Origin: Ignavibacteria bacterium
GTDB taxonomy: Bacteria > Bacteroidota > Ignavibacteria > Ignavibacteriales > Melioribacteraceae
DNA: 59,115 nt
Assembly (NCBI GenBank): GCA_012719345.1
Contig: JAAYAN010000031.1
Location: 1-59,115, forward strand
Reading direction: 5' to 3'
Of this stretch, positions 44,701 to 53,617 are shown piece after piece (position 1 is the first letter of the stretch; each line of letters begins with the position of its first letter). The position numbers were made by a program, and so were the translations under genes. The notes below the pieces were generated by a model, which did no database searches, was not told where the DNA came from, and was given only the letters and a program-made list of their open reading frames with translations.

Positions 44701-46226
44701 ACCTCAAAATCAGATCAAAGGATTTTAATTTAAGCACATTCGGAAACTCAATACCAAATATAAAAGATCAGAGAGGAATTGTTAGTGGGGAAGTATATAT
44801 TTGCGGAACCGCATTAAATCCTGAATTCAGCGGAAATATAAATGTGAGTGAAGGCGAATTCCGGGCAAATCTCAATAATTTGATTTATTCTTACGAGGCT
44901 GATCTCGATTTTCGAAATAACGATTTGGCGATAAATAATTTAAAAGTGCAAAACCTTGAAGGCTCTCTGCGGAAGGGAACAATAAACGGAAACGGTTTAA
45001 TCGAGTTTAACGAATTTCAAGTATCGGTTGTAAACCTGAATATGAAAGGAGATATTGCGCTGCTTGGAAAAACTTCCAAGTCAACAAATCCTTTTCTTTA
45101 CGGAGACCTTTTTATTGCAACAAACGGTGATTTGAATTTTAAATATGAAAAAGGACAATCATCAGTAAAGGGCTCGGTAGATTTAGTTGAAACAGATCTT
45201 GTTTTTGCTACCGAAGAAGCAAACTTCAGTAATACAGGAAAAGGAATTATTTATGAATTTGCGGTTGATTCAACAAAAATTGATTACGAGCAAATAAAGT
45301 TTAATAAACTTGTATCAGTTCAAGGGAAAAATAAAAACGGAAGAAAGAACGGCGGCAGTGCCGATTCCGAAATAAATTATGATTTAGAATTAAAAATAGA
45401 GAATAATGCAAAAATAGTATTTGTTTTTTCGGCTGTTGCCAACCAAAAACTTGTTGTGGAAGCAGCCGGCAATCTTAAATATGCTACAGATAACGGGTTA
45501 ACAAGAGCGCAGGGTTCATTTGTTTTGCTGGATGGTTCGTATCTCGATTTTTTTAAGAAATTTGATGCTGCCGGAAAAATCCGCTTCGAATCCTCACTTA
45601 TTGATCCATTTCTGGATGTTACAGCAACTTATTTAAGCGATTGGGAAGATAAATCCCAAAGTACCCCGGTAACAACGCCTGTGGCAGTTAAAATGAAACT
45701 GGAAGGATTAAACAGCCAGATAGGTAAACTTATTGTAGAAAATCCTCATAACCTAAAAATATACATCGGCGAGAACAACATTTCATCGAATACGCCCGAT
45801 AACAGATACGATATGAGCAATATTCTCACGTTTATTCTAATTGGAAGTCTGCCCGATCCGAATACAGGACAGCTTTCGGCAAGCGACAGAAATCTTTTAG
45901 GAAATTTCAGCAATACTGCTACTTCATTTTTGGGACCTATTTTAACAAATGTTTTAAATTCTGCGGGAGTTAATGCAATAAGTAATATTCAGATAGAAAA
46001 AACATATGAAGGAACAAAGTTTAATATTGCAGGAAGATATAAAAAATTGCGTTACAGTCTTGGTGGTACAGCAGAAGTGTTTAATCCGGAAAATGCAGAT
46101 ATAAAAGTTGAATACATTTTTAATCCTAACTTTTCTAGTAGTTTACATAGAAAAAGACCCGTAAATTCGTTAGGCTCAAACGAATCGATGGTTGAATTTG
46201 GCTTAAAATTTAAGGTGGAGTTTTAA
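41733..46226 (+). CDS. tamB: TamB-like translocation and assembly module protein
   Basis: This 1497-residue AsmA/TamB-type protein starts at GTG (8-base overlap with rfaE2). One N-terminal membrane helix (about 15-37, 'VFISFFIFLIVLILIFIGVS') anchors it in the inner membrane. A very long beta-rich body follows. The C-terminal DUF490 domain (about 1100-1497) includes 'RAQGSFVLLDGSYLDFFKKFDAAGKIRFES' and 'IDPFLDVTATYL'. TamB forms a hydrophobic-groove bridge to the outer membrane that moves lipids or supports barrel assembly with TamA. No TamA-like gene with POTRA repeats is adjacent, but an Omp85-type barrel fusion lies two genes on. Confidence 0.85.
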   Translation: MVKEKKNKTKRTLFHKVVNVFISFFIFLIVLILIFIGVSQTKFFRDYLRDQIVSIANESINGTLSIGAIEGSIFSSLSIKDISLETEGDTLAKIQSVDIETSFLEIFFRKIYFRKIALNSPQFKLIQNDNGKWNLDNLIVPKEEEETDSSRFPFIIQVNKLQIQDMYFLRKAYQYSNSSETYTTINPEDLEIKNFNIDVKAAIDNKNSVYLLHLDNLAFTPNLKSFNLKKFSADFHITNDFTEINNFTFITDSSDINLSLRLDSVNFLENPDIAQLKEYPVSLELNVNNFNFDDLTSYVEGTSLLKGNSSLYLNASGKFGNIEIKRLVLDFLKTHLEVSGNIKNLDHPENLVIDAYISNSQISASNAQYLLHNIELPFRRDLLVENIEASFQGKPTNFKSFFKAEAEGGSLNLNAEMNLDVNPMNYKISAESENLDISSVSGLNTNLNSIINIQGKGTSPEDLNSDFMVLIDRSTIEGISVDSLKFDIAARNKIIEILSSFKIENSSNNLQALFDFADDSSTAFNASLKSQNFDLSEIISDTSKSTSLNFLLSASGKNINLDKMNAGIKLQIDSSDFMGEFIADSEMELKLSSNKNNERRIEFTSPIIDMNVFGDFSINEAIELIQYESSVITEIIREKVDELNPISMVLDTAAADLKNGTDEEIPDIVNKEMEIEYDFTLKDLSLIALFIGSGKFDVSGKGEGKIANSGNNFSVNNQLDIDHMLNVTEENVLYLSNFETSLNFIRDNTTRDFDNLFGSVSLTGTRAFSNVVLDDLNADLIFNQSKLFFNISGIVDTVLNAETEGILEMTKGKQLIKFSGLSLDFKGVNWSSKDTIEAVFTPQDFTVTNFNLHHNLSQLNVSGFLDSLGNQNFVIKANGLEGNTINRYIPGFEYSDIDYGLNLQAEIAGSLEEPHMNLSMDVNKIKYEKVNLGYLLCNISYEKEMLYSRINFIDSTYNTGNPTLSFSGIVPVNLSFTPVEERFPEDKNLDLKIRSKDFNLSTFGNSIPNIKDQRGIVSGEVYICGTALNPEFSGNINVSEGEFRANLNNLIYSYEADLDFRNNDLAINNLKVQNLEGSLRKGTINGNGLIEFNEFQVSVVNLNMKGDIALLGKTSKSTNPFLYGDLFIATNGDLNFKYEKGQSSVKGSVDLVETDLVFATEEANFSNTGKGIIYEFAVDSTKIDYEQIKFNKLVSVQGKNKNGRKNGGSADSEINYDLELKIENNAKIVFVFSAVANQKLVVEAAGNLKYATDNGLTRAQGSFVLLDGSYLDFFKKFDAAGKIRFESSLIDPFLDVTATYLSDWEDKSQSTPVTTPVAVKMKLEGLNSQIGKLIVENPHNLKIYIGENNISSNTPDNRYDMSNILTFILIGSLPDPNTGQLSASDRNLLGNFSNTATSFLGPILTNVLNSAGVNAISNIQIEKTYEGTKFNIAGRYKKLRYSLGGTAEVFNPENADIKVEYIFNPNFSSSLHRKRPVNSLGSNESMVEFGLKFKVEF

Positions 46227-48322
46227 TGAAAAAGAAAATCAAAGCTTTTTTTAAAAACAATTCTTCGGTTAAAATTAAATCAAAAGAACTTGCAGAAAAA
46301 CTAAAAATTAAATCGTTAAGCGATTATGAGAGTATGAAGCATTTTCTTCATCAACTGGAAAAAGAAGGATTTATTGTTAAAATAGGTAAAAGATACAGTT
46401 ATTGTAAACTTGGCAGCGGGAGAATAACCGGAACTCTTAATTTAATAAAGGACGGAAGTTACGGTTTTGTAATTTGCGACGATAAAGACCAAAACGATAT
46501 TTTTATTGCTCAGCGAAATTTAGGAACTGCTATTGAAGGCGATAAAGTTGAAATAAATCTGCTTGCCAAACAAAAAGGCAAAAGTTTGGAAGGCGAAATA
46601 ATAAGTGTCCTTTCGCGGCAAAAAAATGAATTCATCGGCACCCTTAAAAAAACACGTTCATTTTATTTTGTGCAGCCAAATCTGGGCGAATTCCATAGGG
46701 ATATTTATATTTCCGAAAAATATCTTAACGGAGCTATGCCGGGTGATAAAGTGGTTGTTAATTCCTTCGAATGGAATTCTTTACAGCAGAATCCGGAAGG
46801 AAAGATTAAAGAAATATTAGGCAAAGCGGGTTCATACCAAACAGAAATTGCTTCCATTGCGCGCGAATTCGAACTGCCATATAAATTCCCCGATGAGGTT
46901 ATTGCGGAAGCAGAAAAAATTCCGCTTGAAATACCTGATGCCGAAATTAAAAAAAGGCTGGATTATCGGCAAAAACCGGTATTCACTATCGATCCTGAAG
47001 ATGCAAAGGATTTTGACGATGCTGTTTCGATAGAAAAACTTGATAACGGTAATTTCAATATTGGAATTCATATTGCAGATGTTAGCCATTATATTGCAAA
47101 CGATTCGGCTTTGTACCGTGAAGCTTTACTGAGAGGAAACAGCGTTTATTTTGTTGGTAAAGTTATACCTATGCTGCCCGAAAGACTTTCCAACAATATC
47201 TGCTCGCTTGTTCCTAACGAAGAAAGACTTACATTTTCGGTTGTTGCGGAAATTACGCCCAGAGGAAAAGTAGAAAAATACACTATTTCTAAATCTGTTA
47301 TTAATAGTAAGCGCCGTTTCACATACGAAGAAGCGCAGGAAATAATTGATACCAAAAAAGGTGATTTCAGCAGCGAGCTTTTGCAGCTTAACAAAATCGC
47401 AAAAATTCTTCGGGATAAAAGAATGAAAGCCGGAAGTATAAATTTTAATACTCCGGAAGTAAAATTTGAACTTGATGCTAATGGAATTCCGTTAAATGTA
47501 AAAATAAAAAAATTACTCGAAGCAAATAACCTGATTGAAGAATATATGCTGCTTGCAAATCAAATTGTTGCAAAACATATTAACCTCCCGTCCGAAGGAA
47601 TTTTCCCGTTTGTTTACCGGGTTCACGATCTTCCGGATACTGAAAAAATAGGCGAGTTTGCATTATTTGTAAAATCATTAGGTTATTCATTCGATCCTGC
47701 TGCAGCAAATAAATCGATGCAATTCCAGATTTTATTCGATACGGTTAAAGGAAAAGAAGAAGAAGCTATAATAAATGAAGTTGCTATCCGATCGATGGCA
47801 AAAGCTGTTTATTCAACACAAAATATAGGGCATTACGGACTCGGTTTCCGGTATTATGCTCACTTTACATCTCCAATCCGCCGTTTTGCCGATTTAGCTG
47901 TGCATAAACTTTTATTCGATTTTATTAAGAAAAAAAAGCCATTTGCCGATGAAAACAAGCTCGAAAAAATTTCGGCTCATATTTCGGCTCAGGAACGAAA
48001 GGCCGTAAATGCCGAAAGATATTCTGTTAAGTTAAAGCAGCTTGAGTATCTGCAAGATAAAACAGGATACGAATTTTTAGGAGTTATTTCCGGTGTTACA
48101 AACTTTGGATTTTTTGTTCAGCTTAATCATAGTCTGGCAGAGGGATTGATTAGGCTTTCGGATCTTGATGATGATTATTATATTTATGACGAAAAAAAAT
48201 ATTCGCTCATAGGAAAAAGAACGAAAAAAGTTTTCCGGCTGGGCGATAAAGTAAATGTAAAGATTGCACGTGTAGATGCCGAAAAAATGGAAATTGACTT
48301 CATTTTATTGGAAAAACTCTAA
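46226..48322 (+). CDS. rnr: Ribonuclease R
   Basis: This 698-residue RNase II/R family 3'-5' exonuclease has an N-terminal winged helix (1-60) and cold-shock domains ('GTLNLIKDGSYGFVICDD'). The RNB catalytic core has 'TIDPEDAKDFDDAVSIEK' (near 255, the metal-binding Asp cluster) and 'YYAHFTSPIRRFADLAVHKLL'. A C-terminal S1 domain ('GVISGVTNFGFFVQLNHSLAEGLIRLSDL') ends the protein. It degrades structured RNA. A TAATG overlap links it to tamB. Confidence 0.95.
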   Translation: MKKKIKAFFKNNSSVKIKSKELAEKLKIKSLSDYESMKHFLHQLEKEGFIVKIGKRYSYCKLGSGRITGTLNLIKDGSYGFVICDDKDQNDIFIAQRNLGTAIEGDKVEINLLAKQKGKSLEGEIISVLSRQKNEFIGTLKKTRSFYFVQPNLGEFHRDIYISEKYLNGAMPGDKVVVNSFEWNSLQQNPEGKIKEILGKAGSYQTEIASIAREFELPYKFPDEVIAEAEKIPLEIPDAEIKKRLDYRQKPVFTIDPEDAKDFDDAVSIEKLDNGNFNIGIHIADVSHYIANDSALYREALLRGNSVYFVGKVIPMLPERLSNNICSLVPNEERLTFSVVAEITPRGKVEKYTISKSVINSKRRFTYEEAQEIIDTKKGDFSSELLQLNKIAKILRDKRMKAGSINFNTPEVKFELDANGIPLNVKIKKLLEANNLIEEYMLLANQIVAKHINLPSEGIFPFVYRVHDLPDTEKIGEFALFVKSLGYSFDPAAANKSMQFQILFDTVKGKEEEAIINEVAIRSMAKAVYSTQNIGHYGLGFRYYAHFTSPIRRFADLAVHKLLFDFIKKKKPFADENKLEKISAHISAQERKAVNAERYSVKLKQLEYLQDKTGYEFLGVISGVTNFGFFVQLNHSLAEGLIRLSDLDDDYYIYDEKKYSLIGKRTKKVFRLGDKVNVKIARVDAEKMEIDFILLEKL

Positions 48323-48334
48323 TGAGGTTTATTT

Positions 48335-51300
48335 ATGAAGCAGCTATTTTATATCTTTTTATTTTTTGGTTTGTTAACGCAAAGTGTTTTCAGCCAGTTC
48401 GGTCAGAATAAAGTTCAGTATAAAGTTTTCGACTGGTACTATATTCAGACTAAACATTTTGATATATATTTTACCGATAATTCGAATACAATTACCGAAT
48501 TTACTGCTAAAGCAGCTGAGGAGGCTTTAGCGCATATAGAAAACGAACTGAATTATAAATTAAATAACAGGCTTAGTCTGGTTGTTTATAATTCGCATAA
48601 TGATTTTCAGGAAACAAATACAACTGATTCATACCTAAGCCGAGGAGTTGGCGGATTTACCGAGCCTTTTAAAAACAGAATTGTATTCCCTTTTGAAGGT
48701 AATTACAAAAAATTCAGACACGTTATTCATCACGAATTAGTTCATGGCGTAATGCGCGATATGCTCTATGGCGGAACTGTACAAAACATAGTTTCTAAAG
48801 GAATTACACTTGATCTTCCTCATTGGTATCACGAAGGCATGGCAGAATATATTTCGTCGGGCTGGGAAACTAATACCGATATGTTTATCCGGGATGCTAT
48901 TATTAATGATTATTTACCGGATATAGATGAGTTAACCGGATATTTCGGTTACAGAGGCGGACAAGCAGTTATGAAATTTATTGCAGAAAAATACGGCGAA
49001 GGCAAAATAGGAGAAATACTTTCGAAAGCCAAAGGATTAAGCAATTTAAACGAGGCAGTAAAGGCTTCGCTGGGAATATCTTTAAAGGAATTAAACGAAA
49101 AATGGAAAAAAGAACTAAAAATAACATTTTGGCCGGATATTGCTCAAAGGGACGATCCGGATGTTTTTGCAAAGAGGCTTACAAATAACAAAGAGGATGG
49201 CGGGTTTTATAACTCGAGTCCGGCAATTTCACCTCAGGGTGATAAAATTGCGTTTATTTCCGACCGAGATGTTTTTTTTAATATTTACATAATGGATGCA
49301 TTCGACGGAAAAATTATTAAAGAAATTGTTGAAACCGGAAGAACAAACGATTTTGAAGAACTGAATGTTTTAACACCTGCAATTACTTGGGCGCCGGATA
49401 ATAAAAAAATTGCTTTTTCCATTAAATCCGGCGGTTACGATGTAATTTATATTGTAGATACCGAAGATGAAGAAAAAGAAATTCTGCCAGTACAATTAGA
49501 AGGTATTTCATCAGTAAGCTGGTCACCAGACGGAAAGTATATAGCCTTTGTAGGGCATTCACAACACCAATCGGATATTTATATTTATAACCTGCACCAA
49601 AAAGAATTGCTTAATATTACAAACGATTTATATTCCGAAACTGACCCGTCTTGGTCTTGGGACGGTCAGAATATTTTTTATGCATCTGATAATGAAGAAT
49701 CTTTCGGTCCGGATAGAATTATAGAAGAAAATGTAAATGAAATTAAAATCAGCGAAACAGATATTTTCAGCGTAAATATTGAAACCAGAATTATTACCCG
49801 CTATACCGATAATAAATACAGCGATGAATCTTCTCCTGTTTTATCGCCCGATGGCAAATATCTGTTTTTTATTTCAGATATCAATGGAATCAGTAACATT
49901 TATAAAAAAGAAATTGATCTTAATGAGGGTTTTTATGATTATTCATCTGACTATACTGTCCCTATAACAAATTCTCTTAACGGGTTAAATCAGCTTTCTA
50001 TTTCGAAAGACGGAAAAAAACTTGTCTTCAGTTCCTTATATAATTCAGGTTATAACATATTTTTAATTAACAATCCTTTAAATTTGAATATCCAAAAAGA
50101 AGAATTAGAGCCGACTTCTTATATGCAGCAATACAAATTATATAAAGAAGAAGATGCTGCTAATCCGAATTTCCTTTCATTTAATTTCCGCGAAAATATT
50201 TATGACTATACCGATTCAGCAGGGGAAGTTTACGTAGATTCCGTACACGAAAATGGAAATAATATTTTTATTGGGAATTACGAAGAAAAAGATACTCTCT
50301 ATTCGGTGCAAACCCAGGACTACCGCAATTATGTTTTTGGGAAAGATATCCAAACAAATTCAACCGATTCGCTGGAAAATATAAATCTATTTAATGAAAA
50401 ACTTGACCGTAACGGAAATTTTCTGGTTCACAAATACAAAATAAATTTTTCTGCTGATTTAATATATGCAAATGCCGGCTATAGCACTTTTTACGGTCTG
50501 CTTGGAACAACAGTAATGTCATTCAGTGATGTTCTGGGAAATCATAGGCTGATTGGAATTACAAGTATGCAGATTGATCTTAAAAACAGCGATTACGGGA
50601 TTGCCTACCAATATCTTCCTAAAAAAATAGATTTGGGATTTGAAGCTTTCCACACTGCAAGATTTGTATATCTCTCAGGAATCAGGGATTCCGAATTGCA
50701 TCGTTTCCGCAATGTAGGATTTGTTGCCTCGGCAAGTTATCCTACAAGCAGATTTTACAGATGGGATGCAAGCATTGGCATGTTAAACCTTACATCCGAC
50801 AATTTAGACAACCCTCTTTCAAAAACAGAAAAAGTAACTTATTTTATCCCGTCAATAAGTTTTGTACACGATAATACGCTGTATGGTTATATTTCTCCTA
50901 TTGAAGGAACGCGTTACAACCTTACTTTGTTCGGAAATCCGGGACTTAACGGAAAGAGAAGAAGTTTTTATTCTATGAATTGGGATTACAGAAAATATTT
51001 CAGATTTTTATACGACAATTCATTTGTATTCCGCATTTCGGGGGGCTATTCCGGAGGTGCAAATCCACAAAGGTATTTTCTCGGGGGAACGGATAATTGG
51101 ATAAACAGGAAATTTGCTACAGGCGAAATTCCGCTTAGCAATGCATCCGATTTTGCGTTTTTAAGTCCTGCCCTGCCGATGCGCGGTTACGATTATGCCG
51201 AAAGAATAGGAACTAAATATTCATTAATGAATCTTGAATTAAGAATGCCTTTGCTAAGATATTTATTTAACAATCCGTTTCCGCTTTTAGGACAAAGCAT

Positions 51301-51535
51301 TCTCAATACAATCTTTATAGATGCAGGTTCCGCCTGGGATAATAATAAAAAGCTGCAGTTTTTTGAAAAAAATGAAAATGGTAAATTAATAACTAAAGAT
51401 TTGCTTCTGGGAACTGGAGTAGGCGCACGATTATACCTCCTTTATTTTCTTGTCCGTTTTGATGTTGCCTGGTCATTTGATATGAATAAGTTTTCCAGAC
51501 CGAAATACTATTTTTCTTTAGGAACAGATTTTTAA
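48335..51535 (+). CDS. Metalloprotease-propeller-Omp85 barrel fusion
   Basis: This 1066-residue protein has a signal peptide (1-20) and three parts. First is a gluzincin-like domain with HExxH at 133-137 ('HHELVHGVMRD') and the likely third ligand Glu 167 in 'WYHEGMAEYIS', as in the peptidase MA family. Second is a TolB-like PD40 propeller, about 290-600 ('SPAISPQGDKIAFISDRD', 'VSWSPDGKYIAFVG', 'SPVLSPDGKYLFFISD'). Third is a C-terminal barrel, about 690-1066, with the Omp85 RGY motif at 950-952 ('PMRGYDYAERIG') and the strand 'NLELRMPLL'. The barrel ends in an aromatic residue. The likely place is the outer membrane. A plausible role is a surface or periplasmic protease, or an assembly factor. 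Confidence 0.75.
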   Translation: MKQLFYIFLFFGLLTQSVFSQFGQNKVQYKVFDWYYIQTKHFDIYFTDNSNTITEFTAKAAEEALAHIENELNYKLNNRLSLVVYNSHNDFQETNTTDSYLSRGVGGFTEPFKNRIVFPFEGNYKKFRHVIHHELVHGVMRDMLYGGTVQNIVSKGITLDLPHWYHEGMAEYISSGWETNTDMFIRDAIINDYLPDIDELTGYFGYRGGQAVMKFIAEKYGEGKIGEILSKAKGLSNLNEAVKASLGISLKELNEKWKKELKITFWPDIAQRDDPDVFAKRLTNNKEDGGFYNSSPAISPQGDKIAFISDRDVFFNIYIMDAFDGKIIKEIVETGRTNDFEELNVLTPAITWAPDNKKIAFSIKSGGYDVIYIVDTEDEEKEILPVQLEGISSVSWSPDGKYIAFVGHSQHQSDIYIYNLHQKELLNITNDLYSETDPSWSWDGQNIFYASDNEESFGPDRIIEENVNEIKISETDIFSVNIETRIITRYTDNKYSDESSPVLSPDGKYLFFISDINGISNIYKKEIDLNEGFYDYSSDYTVPITNSLNGLNQLSISKDGKKLVFSSLYNSGYNIFLINNPLNLNIQKEELEPTSYMQQYKLYKEEDAANPNFLSFNFRENIYDYTDSAGEVYVDSVHENGNNIFIGNYEEKDTLYSVQTQDYRNYVFGKDIQTNSTDSLENINLFNEKLDRNGNFLVHKYKINFSADLIYANAGYSTFYGLLGTTVMSFSDVLGNHRLIGITSMQIDLKNSDYGIAYQYLPKKIDLGFEAFHTARFVYLSGIRDSELHRFRNVGFVASASYPTSRFYRWDASIGMLNLTSDNLDNPLSKTEKVTYFIPSISFVHDNTLYGYISPIEGTRYNLTLFGNPGLNGKRRSFYSMNWDYRKYFRFLYDNSFVFRISGGYSGGANPQRYFLGGTDNWINRKFATGEIPLSNASDFAFLSPALPMRGYDYAERIGTKYSLMNLELRMPLLRYLFNNPFPLLGQSILNTIFIDAGSAWDNNKKLQFFEKNENGKLITKDLLLGTGVGARLYLLYFLVRFDVAWSFDMNKFSRPKYYFSLGTDF

Positions 51536-51538
51536 AGA

Positions 51539-51559
51539 AAAAGCCCGTAGAGGGCTTTT
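51539..51559. terminator. Bidirectional hairpin terminator
   Basis: AAAAGCCC (51539-51546) pairs with GGGCTTTT (51552-51559) over the loop GTAGA. A/T runs on both sides let it end the barrel-fusion gene on the plus strand. On the minus strand it overlaps the FmdB-like stop. Confidence 0.75.
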
Positions 51560-51770
51560 AATGTTTTTCTTCTTTCTTTTTCGCTGGTTTCTTATAATCG
51601 GTTTGATAAAATCCAGTACCTTTAAAAATTGGTCCGGCACCCGCACCGATAAGCCTTTTCAAAGTTCCTTTGCATTTAGGACATTCTGTTAAAGGATTAT
51701 CAGAAATCTTTTGGAATTCCTCAAATTGATAATTACAAACCGTACACTTGTAGTCGTAAGTCGGCATCAT
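51558..51770 (-). CDS. FmdB-family zinc ribbon protein
   Basis: This 70-residue protein has one zinc ribbon with two Cys pairs ('YKCTVCNYQFEEFQ' and 'ECPKCKGTLKRLIG'), followed by 'GPIFKGTGFYQTDY' and a Lys-rich tail. The FmdB family is a putative regulator with no firm function. It is encoded alone on the minus strand, divergent from the lipoprotein gene. Confidence 0.9.
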   Translation of the reverse strand: MMPTYDYKCTVCNYQFEEFQKISDNPLTECPKCKGTLKRLIGAGAGPIFKGTGFYQTDYKKPAKKKEEKH

Positions 51771-51877
51771 TTCTCCACATCTTTTTCATTCAACTTGTAA
51801 AAATATGAGTTTTATTTAAAATAATAAATACTATTGCCTTAATATTTTATAAATTACGTATTAAAAAAAACAATCTT

Positions 51878-52546
51878 ATGCGAATATTTAAAATTGCCTC
51901 ATTAATAATTGCAGGCACATTATTTCTATCTGGATGCCTTAATTATGACCAGAATACCATAGTAAAAGCAGATGGTTCCGGTGAAATGTATCTTCATTGC
52001 TGGATTAAAGTTACAGAACAGTACGATTCAGCAAGTTTAACTAAATTTGCGTTATTTAATAAAGATTCTCTCGGCAATATTTTCACATCACGGTTTACCG
52101 AAGTTGAAAAAATATATGTTTACAAAATGAATCAAGACAGTGTATTTCATTCGAAAGTACATCTTTCATTTACACATTTCGATTCTTTGGGACTTGTAAG
52201 GGGCTTTAAAAATTTCAATTTTTCTTTTTCAAGAGGACCGGGAAATACTATTATTTTTTCACATGTTATTAATCCTTTTCCAAGTGTTTTTGGAATAGGC
52301 AGAGGTGATGAGGAAATATCTTATACCTATTCTCTTCCTGGTGAAATTGTAAAACATAACGCAACCGGGCAGAAAAAGAATAATCTTTATTGGAAATTTA
52401 AAAGCAGCGATGTTGAAAGATTTCAGACGCTTACAGCAACATACCGGCCATTTAAACTTGAAGAAACCCCTAAGTGGATTTATTATATAGCTTTGTCAGT
52501 TCTGCTCATTGTTACAATTTTTCTGTTGAGAAGCAAACGCCGATAA
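51878..52546 (+). CDS. Lipoprotein with C-terminal membrane segment
   Basis: This 222-residue protein has a lipobox LSGC (Cys 20) after a short hydrophobic signal. The remainder is a beta-rich domain of unknown family ('NYDQNTIVKADGSGEMYLHCWIKV'). A C-terminal hydrophobic helix ('WIYYIALSVLLIVTIFLL', about 200-217) and a basic tail end it. The two anchors suggest a periplasm-facing protein held at both ends of its fold. LppM-like proteins have a similar layout, but the identity is not certain. Confidence 0.65.
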   Translation: MRIFKIASLIIAGTLFLSGCLNYDQNTIVKADGSGEMYLHCWIKVTEQYDSASLTKFALFNKDSLGNIFTSRFTEVEKIYVYKMNQDSVFHSKVHLSFTHFDSLGLVRGFKNFNFSFSRGPGNTIIFSHVINPFPSVFGIGRGDEEISYTYSLPGEIVKHNATGQKKNNLYWKFKSSDVERFQTLTATYRPFKLEETPKWIYYIALSVLLIVTIFLLRSKRR

Positions 52547-52578
52547 ATCAGTTAGAATACTTATTAAAAATGTAATAA

Positions 52579-52607
52579 TTGACAAGGCAGATAGAATTCT
52601 GTATATT
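52579..52607 (+). promoter_or_regulatory. Near-consensus promoter of prs with flanking inverted repeat
   Basis: TTGACA (52579-52584), a 17-base spacer and TATATT (52602-52607) form a strong promoter 33 bases before the prs ATG. AAGGCAGATA (52584-52593) and TATCTGTCTT (52611-52620) are complementary at 9 of 10 positions and straddle the -10, as an operator would. Confidence 0.65.
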
Positions 52608-52639
52608 TTGTATCTGTCTTTAAATGACTTTTAAATTTT

Positions 52640-53587
52640 ATGATTGATAAAAAACCAATAATTTTTTCCGGCAGATCTAATCCTGTTATTGCCCGAAAGA
52701 TCAATGAGTATCTTAATTTAATTCCCGGAGAAATAGAATTCCAGAATTTCAGTGATGGAGAAATATGGGTTAAGTATAAAGAAAATATCCGTGGAAGGGA
52801 TGTTTTTCTAATACAATCTACTCCTCCTCCGTCAGATAATCTTATGGAATTGCTGATAATGATTGATGCAGCAAGAAGATCATCAGCAAAAAGAATTACT
52901 GCTGTAATTCCATATTTCGGCTATGCACGGCAAGACAGAAAAGATCAGCCGAGGGTTTCAATAACAGCAAAATTGGTAACTAATATTATTACAACAGCCG
53001 GTGCCGACAGAGTAATTGCTATGGATCTTCACGCTGCTCAGCTTCAAGGCTTTTTTGATATACCTATGGACCATTTGTATGCTTCCCCTATTTTTACAGG
53101 TCTTTTTAATGAAATAGAAAAAGACCTTGTTGTTTGTTCTCCTGATGTGGGCAGCATTAAATTAGCCAGATCGTACGCTAAACGTCTTCATGCGGGTATT
53201 GCCGTAATTGATAAAAGAAGACCAAGAGCCAATGTTGTAGAAGTTATGAATGTGATTGGTGATATTGAAGGAAAGGATATACTGCTTGTAGATGATCTAA
53301 TTGATACGGGGGGTACTTTTGTAAATGCTGTAAAAGCACTTAAAGAAAAAGGGGCTAATAAAATTTACGGAGCAGTTACACACGCTTTATTTTCGGGAAA
53401 CGCTGTTGAAATAATTGAAAAATCGGAAGTTACAAAATTATATGTTTCAGACAGTATCCCTTTGAGACCAGACTATGAATATAAGAAAATTGTACAAAAA
53501 ACCGCATCAGCAATTCTTGCAGAAGCAATAATAAGAACATACAGAAACGAATCTATAAGTTCGTTGTTTGAAATAGATAAAGGATGA
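52640..53587 (+). CDS. prs: Ribose-phosphate pyrophosphokinase
   Basis: This 315-residue PRPP synthase has 'GEIEFQNFSDGEIWVKYKENIRGRDVFLIQST', 'ELLIMIDAARRSSAKRITAVIPYFGYARQDRK' and 'VIAMDLHAAQLQGFFDIPMDHLYASP'. The PRPP-binding loop is 'DILLVDDLIDTGGTFVNA'. The His of 'MDLHAAQ' and the Arg of 'GYARQDRK' are kept. It makes PRPP for nucleotides, His and Trp. It leads a run with rplY and pth. Confidence 0.96.
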   Translation: MIDKKPIIFSGRSNPVIARKINEYLNLIPGEIEFQNFSDGEIWVKYKENIRGRDVFLIQSTPPPSDNLMELLIMIDAARRSSAKRITAVIPYFGYARQDRKDQPRVSITAKLVTNIITTAGADRVIAMDLHAAQLQGFFDIPMDHLYASPIFTGLFNEIEKDLVVCSPDVGSIKLARSYAKRLHAGIAVIDKRRPRANVVEVMNVIGDIEGKDILLVDDLIDTGGTFVNAVKALKEKGANKIYGAVTHALFSGNAVEIIEKSEVTKLYVSDSIPLRPDYEYKKIVQKTASAILAEAIIRTYRNESISSLFEIDKG

Positions 53588-53617
53588 TTTAAGAATTTAT
53601 TTTGGAGAAAAGATAAA

